Source of the DNA: Dehalococcoidia bacterium
GTDB lineage: Bacteria > Chloroflexota > Dehalococcoidia > SZUA-161
Direction of reading: 5' to 3'
Assembly (NCBI GenBank): GCA_030619685.1
Contig: JAUXAX010000003.1
Location: 38,451-102,450, forward strand
Length of the DNA stretch: 64,000 bases
Both the position numbers and the translations under genes were made by a program. This document shows positions 16,520-25,294 of the stretch, piece by piece. Position 1 is the first letter of the stretch. The number at the start of each line of letters is the position of its first letter. The notes below the pieces were generated by a model that made no database searches, was not told the origin of the DNA, and was given only the letters and a program-made list of their open reading frames with translations.

Positions 16520-17701
16520 ATGAGCCAGTTCTTCCAGCTAGAGAAGATGTGCCCCAAAACAGGGGCCCGTGCCGGGACACTGACTACGCCTCACGGCTCA
16601 GTGCCAACGCCTCTTTTCATGCCCGTGGGAAGCCAGGGGACGGTTAAGACCCTAACCCCTCATGATCTTGAATCATTGGGTGTGGGGATGGTCTTGGCCA
16701 ATGCCTATCATCTCTATCTCAGGCCGGGTATGGATACCATCAGAAGGTTGGGGGGATTACACCGGTTTATGTCCTGGGACGGGCCGATTCTCAGCGATAG
16801 CGGTGGTTTTCAGGTGTTCAGCCTGGGGCACCTTCGCCGCGTCAGCGACGAGGGTGCCCTGTTTCGCTCACATATCGATGGCAGTGAGCACTTCCTCACG
16901 CCCGAGCTTGCCATCGAATTCCAGGAGGAACTCGGTGCCGACATTATCATGGTTTTCGACGAGTGCCCCCCTTATGGCGATGACCAAGGCGGCATCCAGC
17001 GGGCTATGGAGCGCAGCCATCTTTGGGCCGAGAGGTGCCAGCGAAGGCATGGGCGAGAAGGGCAAGCTCTTTTCGGCATCGTACATGGGGGCACCTTTGC
17101 TGAACTGAGGCGAGAATCGGCAAACTTCCTTGCATCGTTGGACTTCCCGGGGTATGCGATTGGCGGCCTGAGCCTGGGGGAACCGAAGGAGCTGATGCAT
17201 TCTATGCTCGATAAAACAGTCCCCCTTCTCCCCGACGACAAACCACGCTACTTGATGGGGGTGGGGTCGCCAGAGGACCTGGTGGAGTGTGTCGCACATG
17301 GGATGGACATGTTCGATAGCGCCCTGCCTACCAGGCTGGCTCGGAACGGTGCTGTTTTCGGTCAAAGCCGCCGCCATAGTATAGGAAACGCTCGCTTTAA
17401 AGAGGAAGACGGGCCAATCGACCCCGACTGCGACTGCTATGCCTGCGGTAATTTCTCCGCTGCTTACCTTCACCATCTGTTCAAGTGCCAGGAGCTTCTG
17501 GCTTATCGGCTGGCCACAATCCACAACCTGAGGTTCATCGCGAGATTGATGGAGCAGATAAGGCAATCTCTCCTCGACGAAACCTTTCCCACATTCAAAG
17601 AGACCTTTCTCCAGGGCTACCAGTCCACTGATGCTGAGGCCAGGGCAGAGCAGAAGCAGAAGTGGCTGGAGTCACGTCGAGATAAGCAGCCTCTTGATTG
17701 A
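16520..17701 (+). CDS. tgt: Queuine tRNA-ribosyltransferase
   Basis: 393 residues. Motifs are PVGSQGTVK, ANAYHLYLRPG, the catalytic-Asp region ILSDSGGFQVFSL, MVFDECPPYG, FGIVHGGTF, YAIGGLSLGEP and MGVGSPEDLVE. The zinc site is DCDCYAC plus a downstream His in YLHHLFKC. It swaps guanine 34 of GUN tRNAs for preQ1. It starts 6 bp after the prenyltransferase. queA, acting next in the queuosine pathway, lies at 30.6 kb. Confidence 0.97.
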   Translation: MSQFFQLEKMCPKTGARAGTLTTPHGSVPTPLFMPVGSQGTVKTLTPHDLESLGVGMVLANAYHLYLRPGMDTIRRLGGLHRFMSWDGPILSDSGGFQVFSLGHLRRVSDEGALFRSHIDGSEHFLTPELAIEFQEELGADIIMVFDECPPYGDDQGGIQRAMERSHLWAERCQRRHGREGQALFGIVHGGTFAELRRESANFLASLDFPGYAIGGLSLGEPKELMHSMLDKTVPLLPDDKPRYLMGVGSPEDLVECVAHGMDMFDSALPTRLARNGAVFGQSRRHSIGNARFKEEDGPIDPDCDCYACGNFSAAYLHHLFKCQELLAYRLATIHNLRFIARLMEQIRQSLLDETFPTFKETFLQGYQSTDAEARAEQKQKWLESRRDKQPLD

Positions 17702-17740
17702 GCAGTTGGCATTCGGTTTGCGGTACAGAAGCTCCGTTCC

Positions 17741-17769
17741 TTTACACGCTGTTTTTCTTTTGCTAAACT
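17741..17769 (+). promoter_or_regulatory. Putative promoter for the small basic protein and radical SAM gene
   Basis: TTTACA (17741-17746), 17-nt spacer, TAAACT (17764-17769), placed about 45 bp before ATG 17816. Confidence 0.55.
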
Positions 17770-17815
17770 CTGGTTGAAAGATAACGCATCTCTGGAAGAC
17801 AAGAAGAGGTTGAAA

Positions 17816-17971
17816 ATGGGGAGAAGAGATTATCGACACCGAGAGTCAAAGAAGCCCAAAAAGGGGGCCAAAAGGCCGTCAGTATCGGATGTGTTGCCTA
17901 CTCCTACCACCGTTGAGGTGATTAAGAAAGGAAAGAAAGAGAAGAGCACTGAGGAAAAAGAAGAGGAATAA
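17816..17971 (+). CDS. Small highly basic protein of unknown function
   Basis: 51 residues from ATG 17816, which has an AGAAGAGG site; an upstream in-frame ATG at 17774 is less well placed. The N-terminal half is GRRDYRHRESKKPKKG-like and very basic. The centre is SVSDVLPTPTTVEVIKKGK and the end is acidic. The own promoter, good ribosome binding site and tight spacing to the next gene support a real gene. I recall similar short proteins in related genomes but cannot name a family. Binding to nucleic acid or the ribosome is a guess from charge. Confidence 0.6.
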   Translation: MGRRDYRHRESKKPKKGAKRPSVSDVLPTPTTVEVIKKGKKEKSTEEKEEE

Positions 17972-17972
17972 C

Positions 17973-18914
17973 TTGGTAGCACTCTATCGGCAACTGTATG
18001 AAGCAGGCAAGCTACGGGAGCGGGTGGAGCAGGCCAAGGCGCTCCTGGAGGATTGTCATGTGTGTCCTCGCCGCTGCGGGGTCAACCGTCTGGAGGGCGA
18101 CGTGGGGAAGTGCCGCACCGGAAGGCAGGCATTGGTCTCGAGCTTCGGGCCACACTCCGGGGAGGAGGCACCACTGGTGGGGAGTAGTGGTTCGGGGACG
18201 ATATTCTTCACCTATTGCAATCTCAGGTGTTGCTTCTGCCAGAACTACACTATAAGTCAGCTTGGCGAAGGGCATGTGGTGGGGAGCGAGGAACTGGCGG
18301 AAATGATGCTCTCTCTGCAGCGGAGGGCTTGCCACAATATCAACTTCGTGAGCCCGACTCACGTGGTCCCTCAGATTCTCGAGGCGCTGGAGATCGCGGT
18401 AAAGGCTGGGCTTTCTGTTCCACTGGTTTACAACAGCGGGGGCTACGACTCTGTGGAGACCCTTAAGCTTCTCGATGGAGTGGTCGATATCTATATGCCC
18501 GACATGAAGTACTCTGATGAGAAAACAGCTCAGCGCTTCTCTGGAGTAAAGGGCTACCCTGTGATGAATCGGGCGGCGGTGAAGGAGATGCATCGCCAGG
18601 TGGGGGACCTAGAGGTAGATGGTCATGGTGTTGCCAGCCGTGGTCTGCTGGTGCGCCATCTCGTCTTGCCCCACAGGTTTGCGGGGACCGCTGGGGTTTG
18701 CCACTTTCTGAGTCAGAAGATCTCGACCAATACCTATCTTAATGTGATGGCCCAGTATCATCCCTGCTACAAAGCCTTTGATGTCTCCGAACTCGCACGT
18801 CCTGTTTCTGGCGAGGAGTTCGCCGAGGCGGTGAGAGTTGCCCAAGAGTGTGGCCTGCACCGTCTGGACCGCATCGAGTCTCGCCCGTTTGCCAGGTTAC
18901 TCAGGGTCTTGTAA
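17973..18914 (+). CDS. PflA-like radical SAM protein
   Basis: 313 residues from a TTG start. An N-terminal Cys motif CHVCPRRCGVN...GKCRTG precedes the radical SAM motif CNLRCCFC (Cx3Cx2C) near residue 90. Other parts are NFVSPTHVVPQILEAL, YNSGGYDS and DIYMPDMKY, all typical of the pyruvate-formate-lyase-activating-enzyme-like family found beside AmmeMemoRadiSam proteins. Family members generate a 5'-deoxyadenosyl radical; the substrate of this branch is not known to me. It follows the small basic protein by 1 bp. Confidence 0.85.
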   Translation: MVALYRQLYEAGKLRERVEQAKALLEDCHVCPRRCGVNRLEGDVGKCRTGRQALVSSFGPHSGEEAPLVGSSGSGTIFFTYCNLRCCFCQNYTISQLGEGHVVGSEELAEMMLSLQRRACHNINFVSPTHVVPQILEALEIAVKAGLSVPLVYNSGGYDSVETLKLLDGVVDIYMPDMKYSDEKTAQRFSGVKGYPVMNRAAVKEMHRQVGDLEVDGHGVASRGLLVRHLVLPHRFAGTAGVCHFLSQKISTNTYLNVMAQYHPCYKAFDVSELARPVSGEEFAEAVRVAQECGLHRLDRIESRPFARLLRVL

Positions 18915-18935
18915 GATGCCTGCGGAGGTTGTGGA

Positions 18936-19220
18936 GTGTCGGAGCTTGCAGCCGTTTTAGCTACCGTACATGGTCGGGTTCAGGGAGTCGATTTCCGATT
19001 CTTTGTTCTCAGATATGCCAGAGCACTAGGAGTAAAAGGCTACGTAAAGAATCTATCGAACGGGAGAGTGCTTGAGGTGTTTGCGGAAGGCGAAACGGAA
19101 AACCTTGAAGAGTTGCTTGGTCGCCTCAATATTGGCCCTCCCCGGGCTGCAGTGAAGTGGGTGGATGTGAAGTGGTCGCCGTACCGTGGGCACTTTGATG
19201 ATTTTGGGGTGAGGTATTAG
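18936..19220 (+). CDS. acyP: Acylphosphatase
   Basis: 94 residues, GTG start with GGAGG 7 nt upstream. The active-site loop VHGRVQGVDFRFF carries the catalytic Arg, and GVKGYVKNLSNGRVLEVFAEG carries the catalytic Asn. It hydrolyses acyl phosphates. The 3' end overlaps an antisense ORF by 95 bp. Confidence 0.9.
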   Translation: MSELAAVLATVHGRVQGVDFRFFVLRYARALGVKGYVKNLSNGRVLEVFAEGETENLEELLGRLNIGPPRAAVKWVDVKWSPYRGHFDDFGVRY

Positions 19221-19641
19221 TCTCCTCCACATCAGCCGGAGCAGCAGGCCGCAATCCGTAGTAGCGATCCTCTTCGATAATGCGTTTCAGCTTGGGTATA
19301 GAGAGGTCTCTGGGGCCGCTGGTGTCACTCAACCGCTGCTGCAGTTCTTCTTGTATCTGCTCCAGGGCGAGAGGCTCGTTGCCGTTAGCGAGAAGGAGGC
19401 GAAAGATCATCTCTAGCAAGGGCATGCTGGGAGTGACAAATCCTTCCCATTTGGAGCAGCACTGCCTTAAGGTGTTCAATAGAGCAGTTTCTGACTTTGG
19501 TATTTTCCTCTTCAGAGACGAGGGGCACAAGCGGCTTGTGGCGAGTAGTGTGAAGGAACGCTCCTGCTCCTGATACCAGTTCATATCTATAAAATAGCTA
19601 CACTGTGCCTCGCCGTTGTCCGTATCGTTCTCCATTGTCAT
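19126..19641 (-). CDS. Conserved-looking hypothetical protein at the end of the Moco operon
   Basis: 171 residues. The start has a strong GGGGAGG site inside the end of the DUF362 gene, 44 bp overlapping, which argues for translational coupling. The central part is Leu-rich and helical (TALLNTLRQCC, EMIFRLLLAN, EQIQEELQQRL) and may be a winged-helix or helical-bundle fold. The last 35 residues are Ser/Thr/Pro/His-rich and lie antisense to acyP, so the C-terminus may be unstructured. No function assigned. Confidence 0.6.
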   Translation of the reverse strand: MTMENDTDNGEAQCSYFIDMNWYQEQERSFTLLATSRLCPSSLKRKIPKSETALLNTLRQCCSKWEGFVTPSMPLLEMIFRLLLANGNEPLALEQIQEELQQRLSDTSGPRDLSIPKLKRIIEEDRYYGLRPAAPADVEETNTSPQNHQSAHGTATTSHPPTSLQPGEGQY

Positions 19642-20377
19642 TAAGTGACCTCCCCTTTTCAGCTTTGGCTTCTTCGATCAGGCGAAGATATTCTGTCACC
19701 ACTCCCGCGGCCTGACAAGCCTCGTAGTCCACCTCATAGGGCGGGCCGACAAAGACCTTGCCGCAGTCCTCGATCTCTCCCTGGAGAGGATCATCGGCGC
19801 TGGTCAGCTTCTTGCGACCGTCGACTATCCCCAGGTCGAAGGGCAGGGTGAAGTAGAGATCGGTGGTAATATTGTCGATATGCGTGTGCCGCTCGAACCC
19901 GTTTATGGCCTTTAGCTCGTGCTGATACCTGGCAGCGGGGAGCAACCCCAGAAGGTTCTTAATGCTAAAATAACCGTTACCCGCTACTACCTTGAACGGG
20001 GCAACGGTTATCAGAAAATCGCAGGACAATATTACATTGGGCACCCAGAATGTGGAGATGGCGCGGGGTCTGGGGAGAGGGTTTTCTACTGCCACAGGGA
20101 CGCATTGGTCGACATCGAGCAGCATCGTATAGGGGAAATCATAGCCCAGCTCTCTGTAAATCGAATGCATCGTTTCAGGCCCTGAGCTTCTCTCGAGGAG
20201 CAGGATGTCAGCACCGCTGACCCTCTTGATGCCGGCGATAACCGCCCCCAGAGTCTCACTGCTGGTGGTTACCGGGTGAGGCCGGGAGCAGCAGGCACTG
20301 GGCTTGATCAGAACGCGACGGGCGAATGCTATCTCCCGCGGTGGTTCGAAAACGAAATCGGCTGCCTCGAAGATCAT
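19598..20377 (-). CDS. DUF362 domain protein (no ferredoxin domain)
   Basis: 259 residues. The DUF362 fold is suggested by VLIKPSACCSRPHPVTTSSETLGAVI near the N-terminus and the later SCDFLITVAPFKV and NGYFSIKNLLGLLP elements. Unlike the second DUF362 protein at 40.9 kb it lacks the C-terminal two-[4Fe-4S] ferredoxin domain. Its start overlaps the mobB stop by 4 bp, so it belongs to the molybdenum-cofactor operon. A role in metal or cofactor handling is inferred from position only. Confidence 0.75.
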   Translation of the reverse strand: MIFEAADFVFEPPREIAFARRVLIKPSACCSRPHPVTTSSETLGAVIAGIKRVSGADILLLERSSGPETMHSIYRELGYDFPYTMLLDVDQCVPVAVENPLPRPRAISTFWVPNVILSCDFLITVAPFKVVAGNGYFSIKNLLGLLPAARYQHELKAINGFERHTHIDNITTDLYFTLPFDLGIVDGRKKLTSADDPLQGEIEDCGKVFVGPPYEVDYEACQAAGVVTEYLRLIEEAKAEKGRSLNDNGERYGQRRGTV

Positions 20378-21030
20378 TCTCTGGCTTTCCTTCTGACCGA
20401 TAAGTCAATGCTTATGGCCTGTGGGATTCTTTTCAGCGATGAGATCATGCCAAACAGTGTGTTGCTGAACAAACGTTGGACAAAGTCGTTGAGCGGAACC
20501 GGCTCCCCGTTGACAAAGAGGGAAACCACCTCTTTCTCCTCCTTGTTGAGGTACCTCTTCTCGATTAGATCAACCAGCCCCGGGGCATCATCCGGGGCAT
20601 ATTGAGGTATATTCCACTCCAGTTGTTCGTCGGTAACAACGGCGAGAAGCTCCTCCCGCTCGCACATCAGGTCTGTTGCCAGTTCCTTGCGGTGAACCTC
20701 GATCTTGACTGCTTTGTCCTGCTTGAATCCCTCGGCGAGGATGATATCGAAATCCGAGCCGATGAATCGGGATAGCTCAGCCAGGGAAGAATCATGGTCT
20801 ACCTTCCTGATCAGGGCAAACTTCTGGGGTGAGCTGATAACAACGGCATCGCTTCCTGCCTGGGCGTGTAGCCAGGAGTCTTTTCCCGGCTGATCCAGGT
20901 CGAAGCCATGGGCGCTGTGCTTGACAGTGGCTACCCGGTAGCCTCGATTCTTGAGCTCAGCCACCAACCTCTCCATAACAAGGGTCTTCCCGACCCCCTT
21001 TACACCAACAACACACACAATAGGAACCAT
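20374..21030 (-). CDS. mobB: Molybdopterin-guanine dinucleotide biosynthesis protein MobB
   Basis: 218 residues. Walker A GVKGVGKTLVMERL and VKHSAHGFDLDQPGKDSW are diagnostic of MobB, followed by IILAEGFKQD. MobB is a GTPase that assists MobA in attaching GMP to molybdopterin. The C-terminal extension after about residue 150 (EKEVVSLFVNGEPVPLNDF) resembles the small domain fused to some MobB proteins. Lies 27 bp after moeA. Confidence 0.92.
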   Translation of the reverse strand: MVPIVCVVGVKGVGKTLVMERLVAELKNRGYRVATVKHSAHGFDLDQPGKDSWLHAQAGSDAVVISSPQKFALIRKVDHDSSLAELSRFIGSDFDIILAEGFKQDKAVKIEVHRKELATDLMCEREELLAVVTDEQLEWNIPQYAPDDAPGLVDLIEKRYLNKEEKEVVSLFVNGEPVPLNDFVQRLFSNTLFGMISSLKRIPQAISIDLSVRRKARE

Positions 21031-21057
21031 CTTTGGCTCTCCTGCTTGTTTCTTTGA

Positions 21058-22311
21058 TTATATCTCCTCGTTCCAATCCAGCATCTGCACCAGGACATCG
21101 TCGCCCACATCGACCTCAGCCACATCTTCGGGAACAATCATGAGCCCGTTGGCTTGTACCATAGAGGTGAGGACCCCCGAGCCCTGAGGCCCCACGAGGC
21201 GGGCGAAGTATTGGCCATCTTGCTTGCGCACCCTCACCCGGGCGAAAATGCGGCGACCATCCGTATTCTTCACCTGGCTTTCGCTCTTGGCATGGATAGT
21301 AGGCTTGTCAAGATTCTTTCTTCCCAGCATCTTGAGGATGGCTGGTCGGGCGAACTGCTCAAAGGCGATCATAGAGCTTACCGGATTCCCGGGGAGCCCC
21401 AGGTGGGGGATCATGCTCTTACCCAGTCGCAGTACCCCGAAGGCTAGTGGCTTGCCTGGCTTCATGCGTACTGTCCAGAATGTCACCTCTCCCTGCTTGG
21501 CCAGGACATCCTTGACTATGTCGTAATCCCCTACAGATACCCCTGCCGAGGTGATGAGCAGGTCAGCATCTCGGGCTTGTTTTATCTTGTCCTCCAGCGC
21601 CTGGACGTTGTCACGGGCGATGCCCAGTATCTTAGGCGTGCCGCCGTAGCGGGTAACCTGGGCGGCGAGGCTATAGGTGTTGCTACTATAGATCTTGCCC
21701 AGTGGCAGGGGCTTGCCTACGTCCACAAGCTCATCCCCTGTTGCCAGAATCGCCACTAGAGGACGCCGAATAACGGGAACTACCTCACGCCCCAGCGAGG
21801 CGAGAACGCCTATCTCTTGAGAGCGAAGTAATGTTCCTTTCTTCACAACCAGGCTGCCGCTGGAGATATCTTCCCCCGCTAGTCTTATGTTCAGCCCCTC
21901 TTCTACCCCGCGCAGAACCCCGATCTCCGTCAGAGGTTGATTCTGTGCCTTACGTATCTCTTCATCGGTATCCTCAAACCGGACCACGGCGTCGGCACCT
22001 TTGGGTATGGGGGCGCCGGTCATGATTCGGATGGCGGTGCCGGATTCAACCTCCTCTTTCGTCAGATACCCTGCAGCTACCTCCCCGATGACGCGAAGAA
22101 TCCTAGGGGAGGAACGGGTAGCTCCCACGGTGCTCTGAGCCTGCACTGCATAGCCGTCCATAGCTGAATTGTCCATCGGAGGGATGTCGATAGTGGAGTG
22201 TATATCCTCTGCCAAAACCCGCCCCAGGCTCTCAAGGATCAACTCATCTTCTGCTTCGAGCACATCAAAGTAGCTCAGCACTTTCTCCAGAGCTTCCTCA
22301 ACAGAGATCAT
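21058..22311 (-). CDS. moeA: Molybdopterin molybdenumtransferase MoeA
   Basis: 417 residues. Typical elements are DIPPMDNSAMDGYAV, IMTGAPIPKGADAVV, LATGDELVDVG, YSSNTYSLAA, TSAGVSVGDYDIVKD, MKPGKPLAFG and LPGNPVSSMIAFEQF, ending in a beta-barrel domain IV. MoeA inserts molybdate into adenylated molybdopterin. Part of the minus-strand operon mobA-hydrolase-moeA-mobB. Confidence 0.97.
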   Translation of the reverse strand: MISVEEALEKVLSYFDVLEAEDELILESLGRVLAEDIHSTIDIPPMDNSAMDGYAVQAQSTVGATRSSPRILRVIGEVAAGYLTKEEVESGTAIRIMTGAPIPKGADAVVRFEDTDEEIRKAQNQPLTEIGVLRGVEEGLNIRLAGEDISSGSLVVKKGTLLRSQEIGVLASLGREVVPVIRRPLVAILATGDELVDVGKPLPLGKIYSSNTYSLAAQVTRYGGTPKILGIARDNVQALEDKIKQARDADLLITSAGVSVGDYDIVKDVLAKQGEVTFWTVRMKPGKPLAFGVLRLGKSMIPHLGLPGNPVSSMIAFEQFARPAILKMLGRKNLDKPTIHAKSESQVKNTDGRRIFARVRVRKQDGQYFARLVGPQGSGVLTSMVQANGLMIVPEDVAEVDVGDDVLVQMLDWNEEI

Positions 22312-22345
22312 CTCTTAGCCTTCCTCGGTGTCATCTAGTGGTTGA

Positions 22346-23242
22346 CTATTTCAATGCCTGGTCAAAGAAAGCAGCGACCCTGGCGATATATTCCTCAGGT
22401 CGGGCTCTGTAGGAGCTTACATGCCTTGCCTCGGGCACTACCCAGAGTTTGTTCCCGGGGTTTTCGTTGGAGTGGTATAACCTCAGTGCACTCTCAACTG
22501 GAACCGTATCATCGAACTCACCGTGGATGAAGAAGATCGGGCGGGGAGCGATCTTACTTACCGTTGTGAGCGGTTTGACCTCATCAAAGTCGACTCTATA
22601 GGCTGCTTTAGCTATGCTGAGTAAGATAGGAATAAGGAATCCAGGCATATGGCGACGCCTGACCATCTGTCTTTGTATTAGGTCCATTGGATCAGCCCAA
22701 CAACTATCGGTCACCACTGTTGCAAGCTCTTTATCTTCGGCAGCTGCCAGCAGCGAAGCGGCTGCGCCCAGCGAGAAGCCAAGGAGCCCGATATGTTGGG
22801 GTGGGATGCCTCGTCCCTTAGCGTAGGCAATGGCGCCTTGTACATCTCTTCTCTCGTAATAACCTGCTGACATTCTGCCCTCTCCCGATTCCCCATGACC
22901 GCGCAGGTCGAACGTGAGGACATTGTAGCCGTGTCCTACCAATCCTTTGGCGATTTCCAGCATCCCGATTGTGGGATCGGCGCGGTGATATTCACCGCCG
23001 TGAGCCATGATAATGCAGGGGTCGCTCTTTTTTGCCTTAATATACCAGCCGCGCAGCATCAGCCCATCGCCCGCTGCGGGAAACGAGACCTCCTCGTACT
23101 TCAATCCCAGGTTGGACGGGTTGTCCTCAATCCTTACCCGCTTTGCTTTGGTAAGTGAGTGAAATAGGTAGCTTGAGATGCCCACGACAACCAAAGGCGC
23201 TACCACAGCTGAAGCGAGTCCCAGTTTGAACCATCGGTTCAT
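22346..23242 (-). CDS. Membrane-anchored alpha/beta hydrolase
   Basis: 298 residues. Residues about 5-28 form a single hydrophobic N-terminal anchor. The alpha/beta hydrolase core has HGG (oxyanion region), FDLRGHGESG, the nucleophile elbow GFSLGAAASL, the Asp segment HGEFDDTVPV and the His segment EARHVSSY. This gives a complete Ser-Asp-His triad. The position between mobA and moeA suggests co-transcription, but no link to cofactor synthesis is evident. Confidence 0.88.
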   Translation of the reverse strand: MNRWFKLGLASAVVAPLVVVGISSYLFHSLTKAKRVRIEDNPSNLGLKYEEVSFPAAGDGLMLRGWYIKAKKSDPCIIMAHGGEYHRADPTIGMLEIAKGLVGHGYNVLTFDLRGHGESGEGRMSAGYYERRDVQGAIAYAKGRGIPPQHIGLLGFSLGAAASLLAAAEDKELATVVTDSCWADPMDLIQRQMVRRRHMPGFLIPILLSIAKAAYRVDFDEVKPLTTVSKIAPRPIFFIHGEFDDTVPVESALRLYHSNENPGNKLWVVPEARHVSSYRARPEEYIARVAAFFDQALK

Positions 23243-23254
23243 TCCCGCTGCTTC

Positions 23255-23893
23255 CTAATCATTCTTAATGCCCGTGCCCAGCACAGTTCCTTGGGTATTT
23301 TCTTGCGATGCCAGACTCCGTGCCCTCTCCAAATCGGCGTGCGTATTGACATTGAAAAAGCTCAAATGCTCGGGGTCGAGTCTATCTATCTCGTTTTCGT
23401 CGACATACCTTACTCTCAGTGAATCGAGGAGGTCTGTGATCTTGAGATTCCCTTCCTTAATCAGCCTTTCCATTAGGGGCAGGCAGTCCTTGGTGTAGAG
23501 TGCATGAAGCGGCTCCTTAAAGTCACCTATTCTGGGTATGACGACATCGAAATCAGGGGATAGCTCGATCATGTAACGCAACAGGTCCAGGTTGAGAAAG
23601 GGCATGTCGCAGGCCACTGCCAGGTTTTGAAAGCTAGTCGAGTACACCAGGCCAGTATAGATGCCTCCCAGGGAGCCTTTTCCCGGGTAAAGGTCGACCA
23701 CTGTCTTAGCTTCGGCATATGAGGAGAAAGATGACTTCGATTGTCTTTTTGAAATCACAATCAGGATTTCAGAGCTGAGTAGGCTCACATGACCGATGGT
23801 TCGTTCCATCAGGCTCTTCCCGGCAACCATCTCTGTGTGCTTTTCCTTACCCAAGCGAGAGCTGCGGCCACCGGCAAGGACAATCGATGTCAT
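23255..23893 (-). CDS. mobA: Molybdenum cofactor guanylyltransferase MobA
   Basis: 212 residues when started at ATG 23893, where the family signature MTSIVLAGGRSSRLGKEK begins; an ATG 57 bp upstream gives an unconserved extension. Further motifs are LYPGKGSLGGIYTGL, AVACDMPFLNLDLL and FFNVNTHADLE. It adds GMP from GTP to Mo-molybdopterin. First gene of the Moco operon. Confidence 0.93.
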   Translation of the reverse strand: MTSIVLAGGRSSRLGKEKHTEMVAGKSLMERTIGHVSLLSSEILIVISKRQSKSSFSSYAEAKTVVDLYPGKGSLGGIYTGLVYSTSFQNLAVACDMPFLNLDLLRYMIELSPDFDVVIPRIGDFKEPLHALYTKDCLPLMERLIKEGNLKITDLLDSLRVRYVDENEIDRLDPEHLSFFNVNTHADLERARSLASQENTQGTVLGTGIKND

Positions 23894-24103
23894 GTTCAAG
23901 GTGAAGGTGCCTGTTCCTCTTATCCTCTTATTATCCTCAGCTCTACACAACTATTGTATCACCTCAGTCAACGAAATGTAAGGCTTGACAGCCAAAAAAG
24001 TGGTATGGAAGCAGGGAGCAGCGGGACCACATAAAAACGCACTGAATAGTTGCGCATGAACCGTACTTAAGCACCAAATCCGAACCACTATCAGCAAGCG
24101 TGG

Positions 24104-24154
24104 CGTTGCCACTCCTGTGGCAACGAATCCTTCGTCGCGACAGGAGTCACGACG
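24104..24154 (-). repeat. Dispersed repeat A, copy 2 (inverted)
   Basis: Inside the 367-bp gap between mobA and pcm. In opposite orientation to copy 1: hairpin 24104-24125 (CGTTGCCAC / GTGGCAACG, loop TCCT on the + strand) and hairpin 24133-24154 (CGTCGCGAC / GTCACGACG, one mismatch, loop AGGA). The longer unit (about 24065-24165) includes the flank complementary to TTCGGATTTGGTGC. I see no gene in the rest of the gap. Confidence 0.88.
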
Positions 24155-24317
24155 CTTCCGGGCATTATGCTATCTGATTGCTGAATGCTGTTAGCGGTAC
24201 GCTGAAATTTGAATTTGTTTGGTGCTTAGGCTTCGTCGTGAGCTCAGCCGAACGGAATTGGTATTTAGAATCTCCCTCGTATGTAGCAAGGATATGGCTA
24301 GGTGATGGGCGGTTTGG

Positions 24318-24968
24318 CTACTCCCTTTGCCAGCCGCCTTCCCCGATGAGAGGGACAAAGCGGCAGGGGCCCAGGTTGGTGCTCACCAACCCGCTCTTGC
24401 GCTTGACCACTTTTATCAGGTCCTGCTCAAATGGTGAGCCGACGGGGACTACCAGGCGACCTCCTACGTCCAGTTGGTCCAGCAGTTCTTGGGGCACATT
24501 GGGCGCACCGGCGGTGACTATTATGGCATCGTAAGGTGCTTCCCCCCGCCAGCCCAGGGTCTCCTCAGTGAGATGGACCTCCACGTTTTTGATTCCCAAC
24601 AGGGCCAGAACATCCCTTGCCCCTTCGGCCAGTTTCTCATGCCGTTCCACAGAGACTACCCACCGCGCTAGCTCAGCGAGGATGGCTGCCTGGTAGCCGC
24701 TGCCGGTCCCGACCTCCAGCACCTTCTCGGTGTCTTTGAGGTCCAGTGCCTCGGTCATAACGCCAACGATTAACGGCTGGGAGATCGTCTGTCCCATGTC
24801 GATGGGCAGGGGTATATTCTCGTAGGCCAGATGCTGGCTTGAGGGGGGCACGAACAGCTCGCGGGGAACACGGCCTATTACCTCGAGCACCTTCTCGTCC
24901 CCGATCTCGTGAGCCAGTTGCCGCATCAGCCTTGCCCGAGCAGACGGCATATCCATGGCTACCACCAA
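24318..24968 (-). CDS. pcm: Protein-L-isoaspartate O-methyltransferase
   Basis: 216 residues. Motifs are VPRELFVPPS, AYENIPLPIDMGQTISQP, the SAM-binding VLEVGTGSGYQAAILAEL, VVSVERHEKLAEGA and DAIIVTAGAPNVPQELLDQL. It methylates L-isoaspartyl residues for protein repair. Single gene on the minus strand. Confidence 0.95.
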   Translation of the reverse strand: MVVAMDMPSARARLMRQLAHEIGDEKVLEVIGRVPRELFVPPSSQHLAYENIPLPIDMGQTISQPLIVGVMTEALDLKDTEKVLEVGTGSGYQAAILAELARWVVSVERHEKLAEGARDVLALLGIKNVEVHLTEETLGWRGEAPYDAIIVTAGAPNVPQELLDQLDVGGRLVVPVGSPFEQDLIKVVKRKSGLVSTNLGPCRFVPLIGEGGWQRE

Positions 24969-25112
24969 CGAGGAAACCCCTTCGTGAGTTTCCTATGCTC
25001 CTTGCTATTTTCCTCAGAATATACCATAGACTGCGTGGGCAGTCTATGGATAAAGGGATGCTATTTCGTTGACGCATCTCGTAGCTGACGCTAGTCCTGG
25101 TCAGGTTCGTAG

Positions 25113-25139
25113 GGTGGGTGTAGCACAGCGAAACCCACC
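25113..25139. repeat. GGTGGGT/ACCCACC inverted repeat
   Basis: Stems GGTGGGT (25113-25119) and ACCCACC (25133-25139) with a 13-nt loop, in the 326-bp gap between pcm and gatB. The surrounding text resembles a GTAGGGTGGGTT...AACCCACC repeat seen in many unrelated bacterial genomes (from memory). Apart from the gatB promoter, the gap shows nothing else. Confidence 0.6.
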
Positions 25140-25237
25140 ATTACCCCTTACATTGAGGGCAGTGGCTTGCGTTTCACTCCACCCACTCAAATCTCACTGG
25201 GAAGCCTACGCCGCAGAATCAGGAGCACTCGCCCCCC

Positions 25238-25266
25238 TTGCCACTACTGGCTGACGCTGATATACT
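25238..25266 (+). promoter_or_regulatory. Promoter of gatB
   Basis: TTGCCA (25238-25243), 17-nt spacer, TATACT (25261-25266), 29 bp before the gatB ATG. It shows that the upstream ATG-less extension of the frame is not coding. Confidence 0.6.
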
Positions 25267-25294
25267 ACCAAGAAGTGCGCTAGGTAATAGGCAG

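Noticed and set aside
24673..25077. Minus-strand open frame overlapping pcm
   Set aside because: It reads pcm in another frame and is Arg-rich; no independent support.
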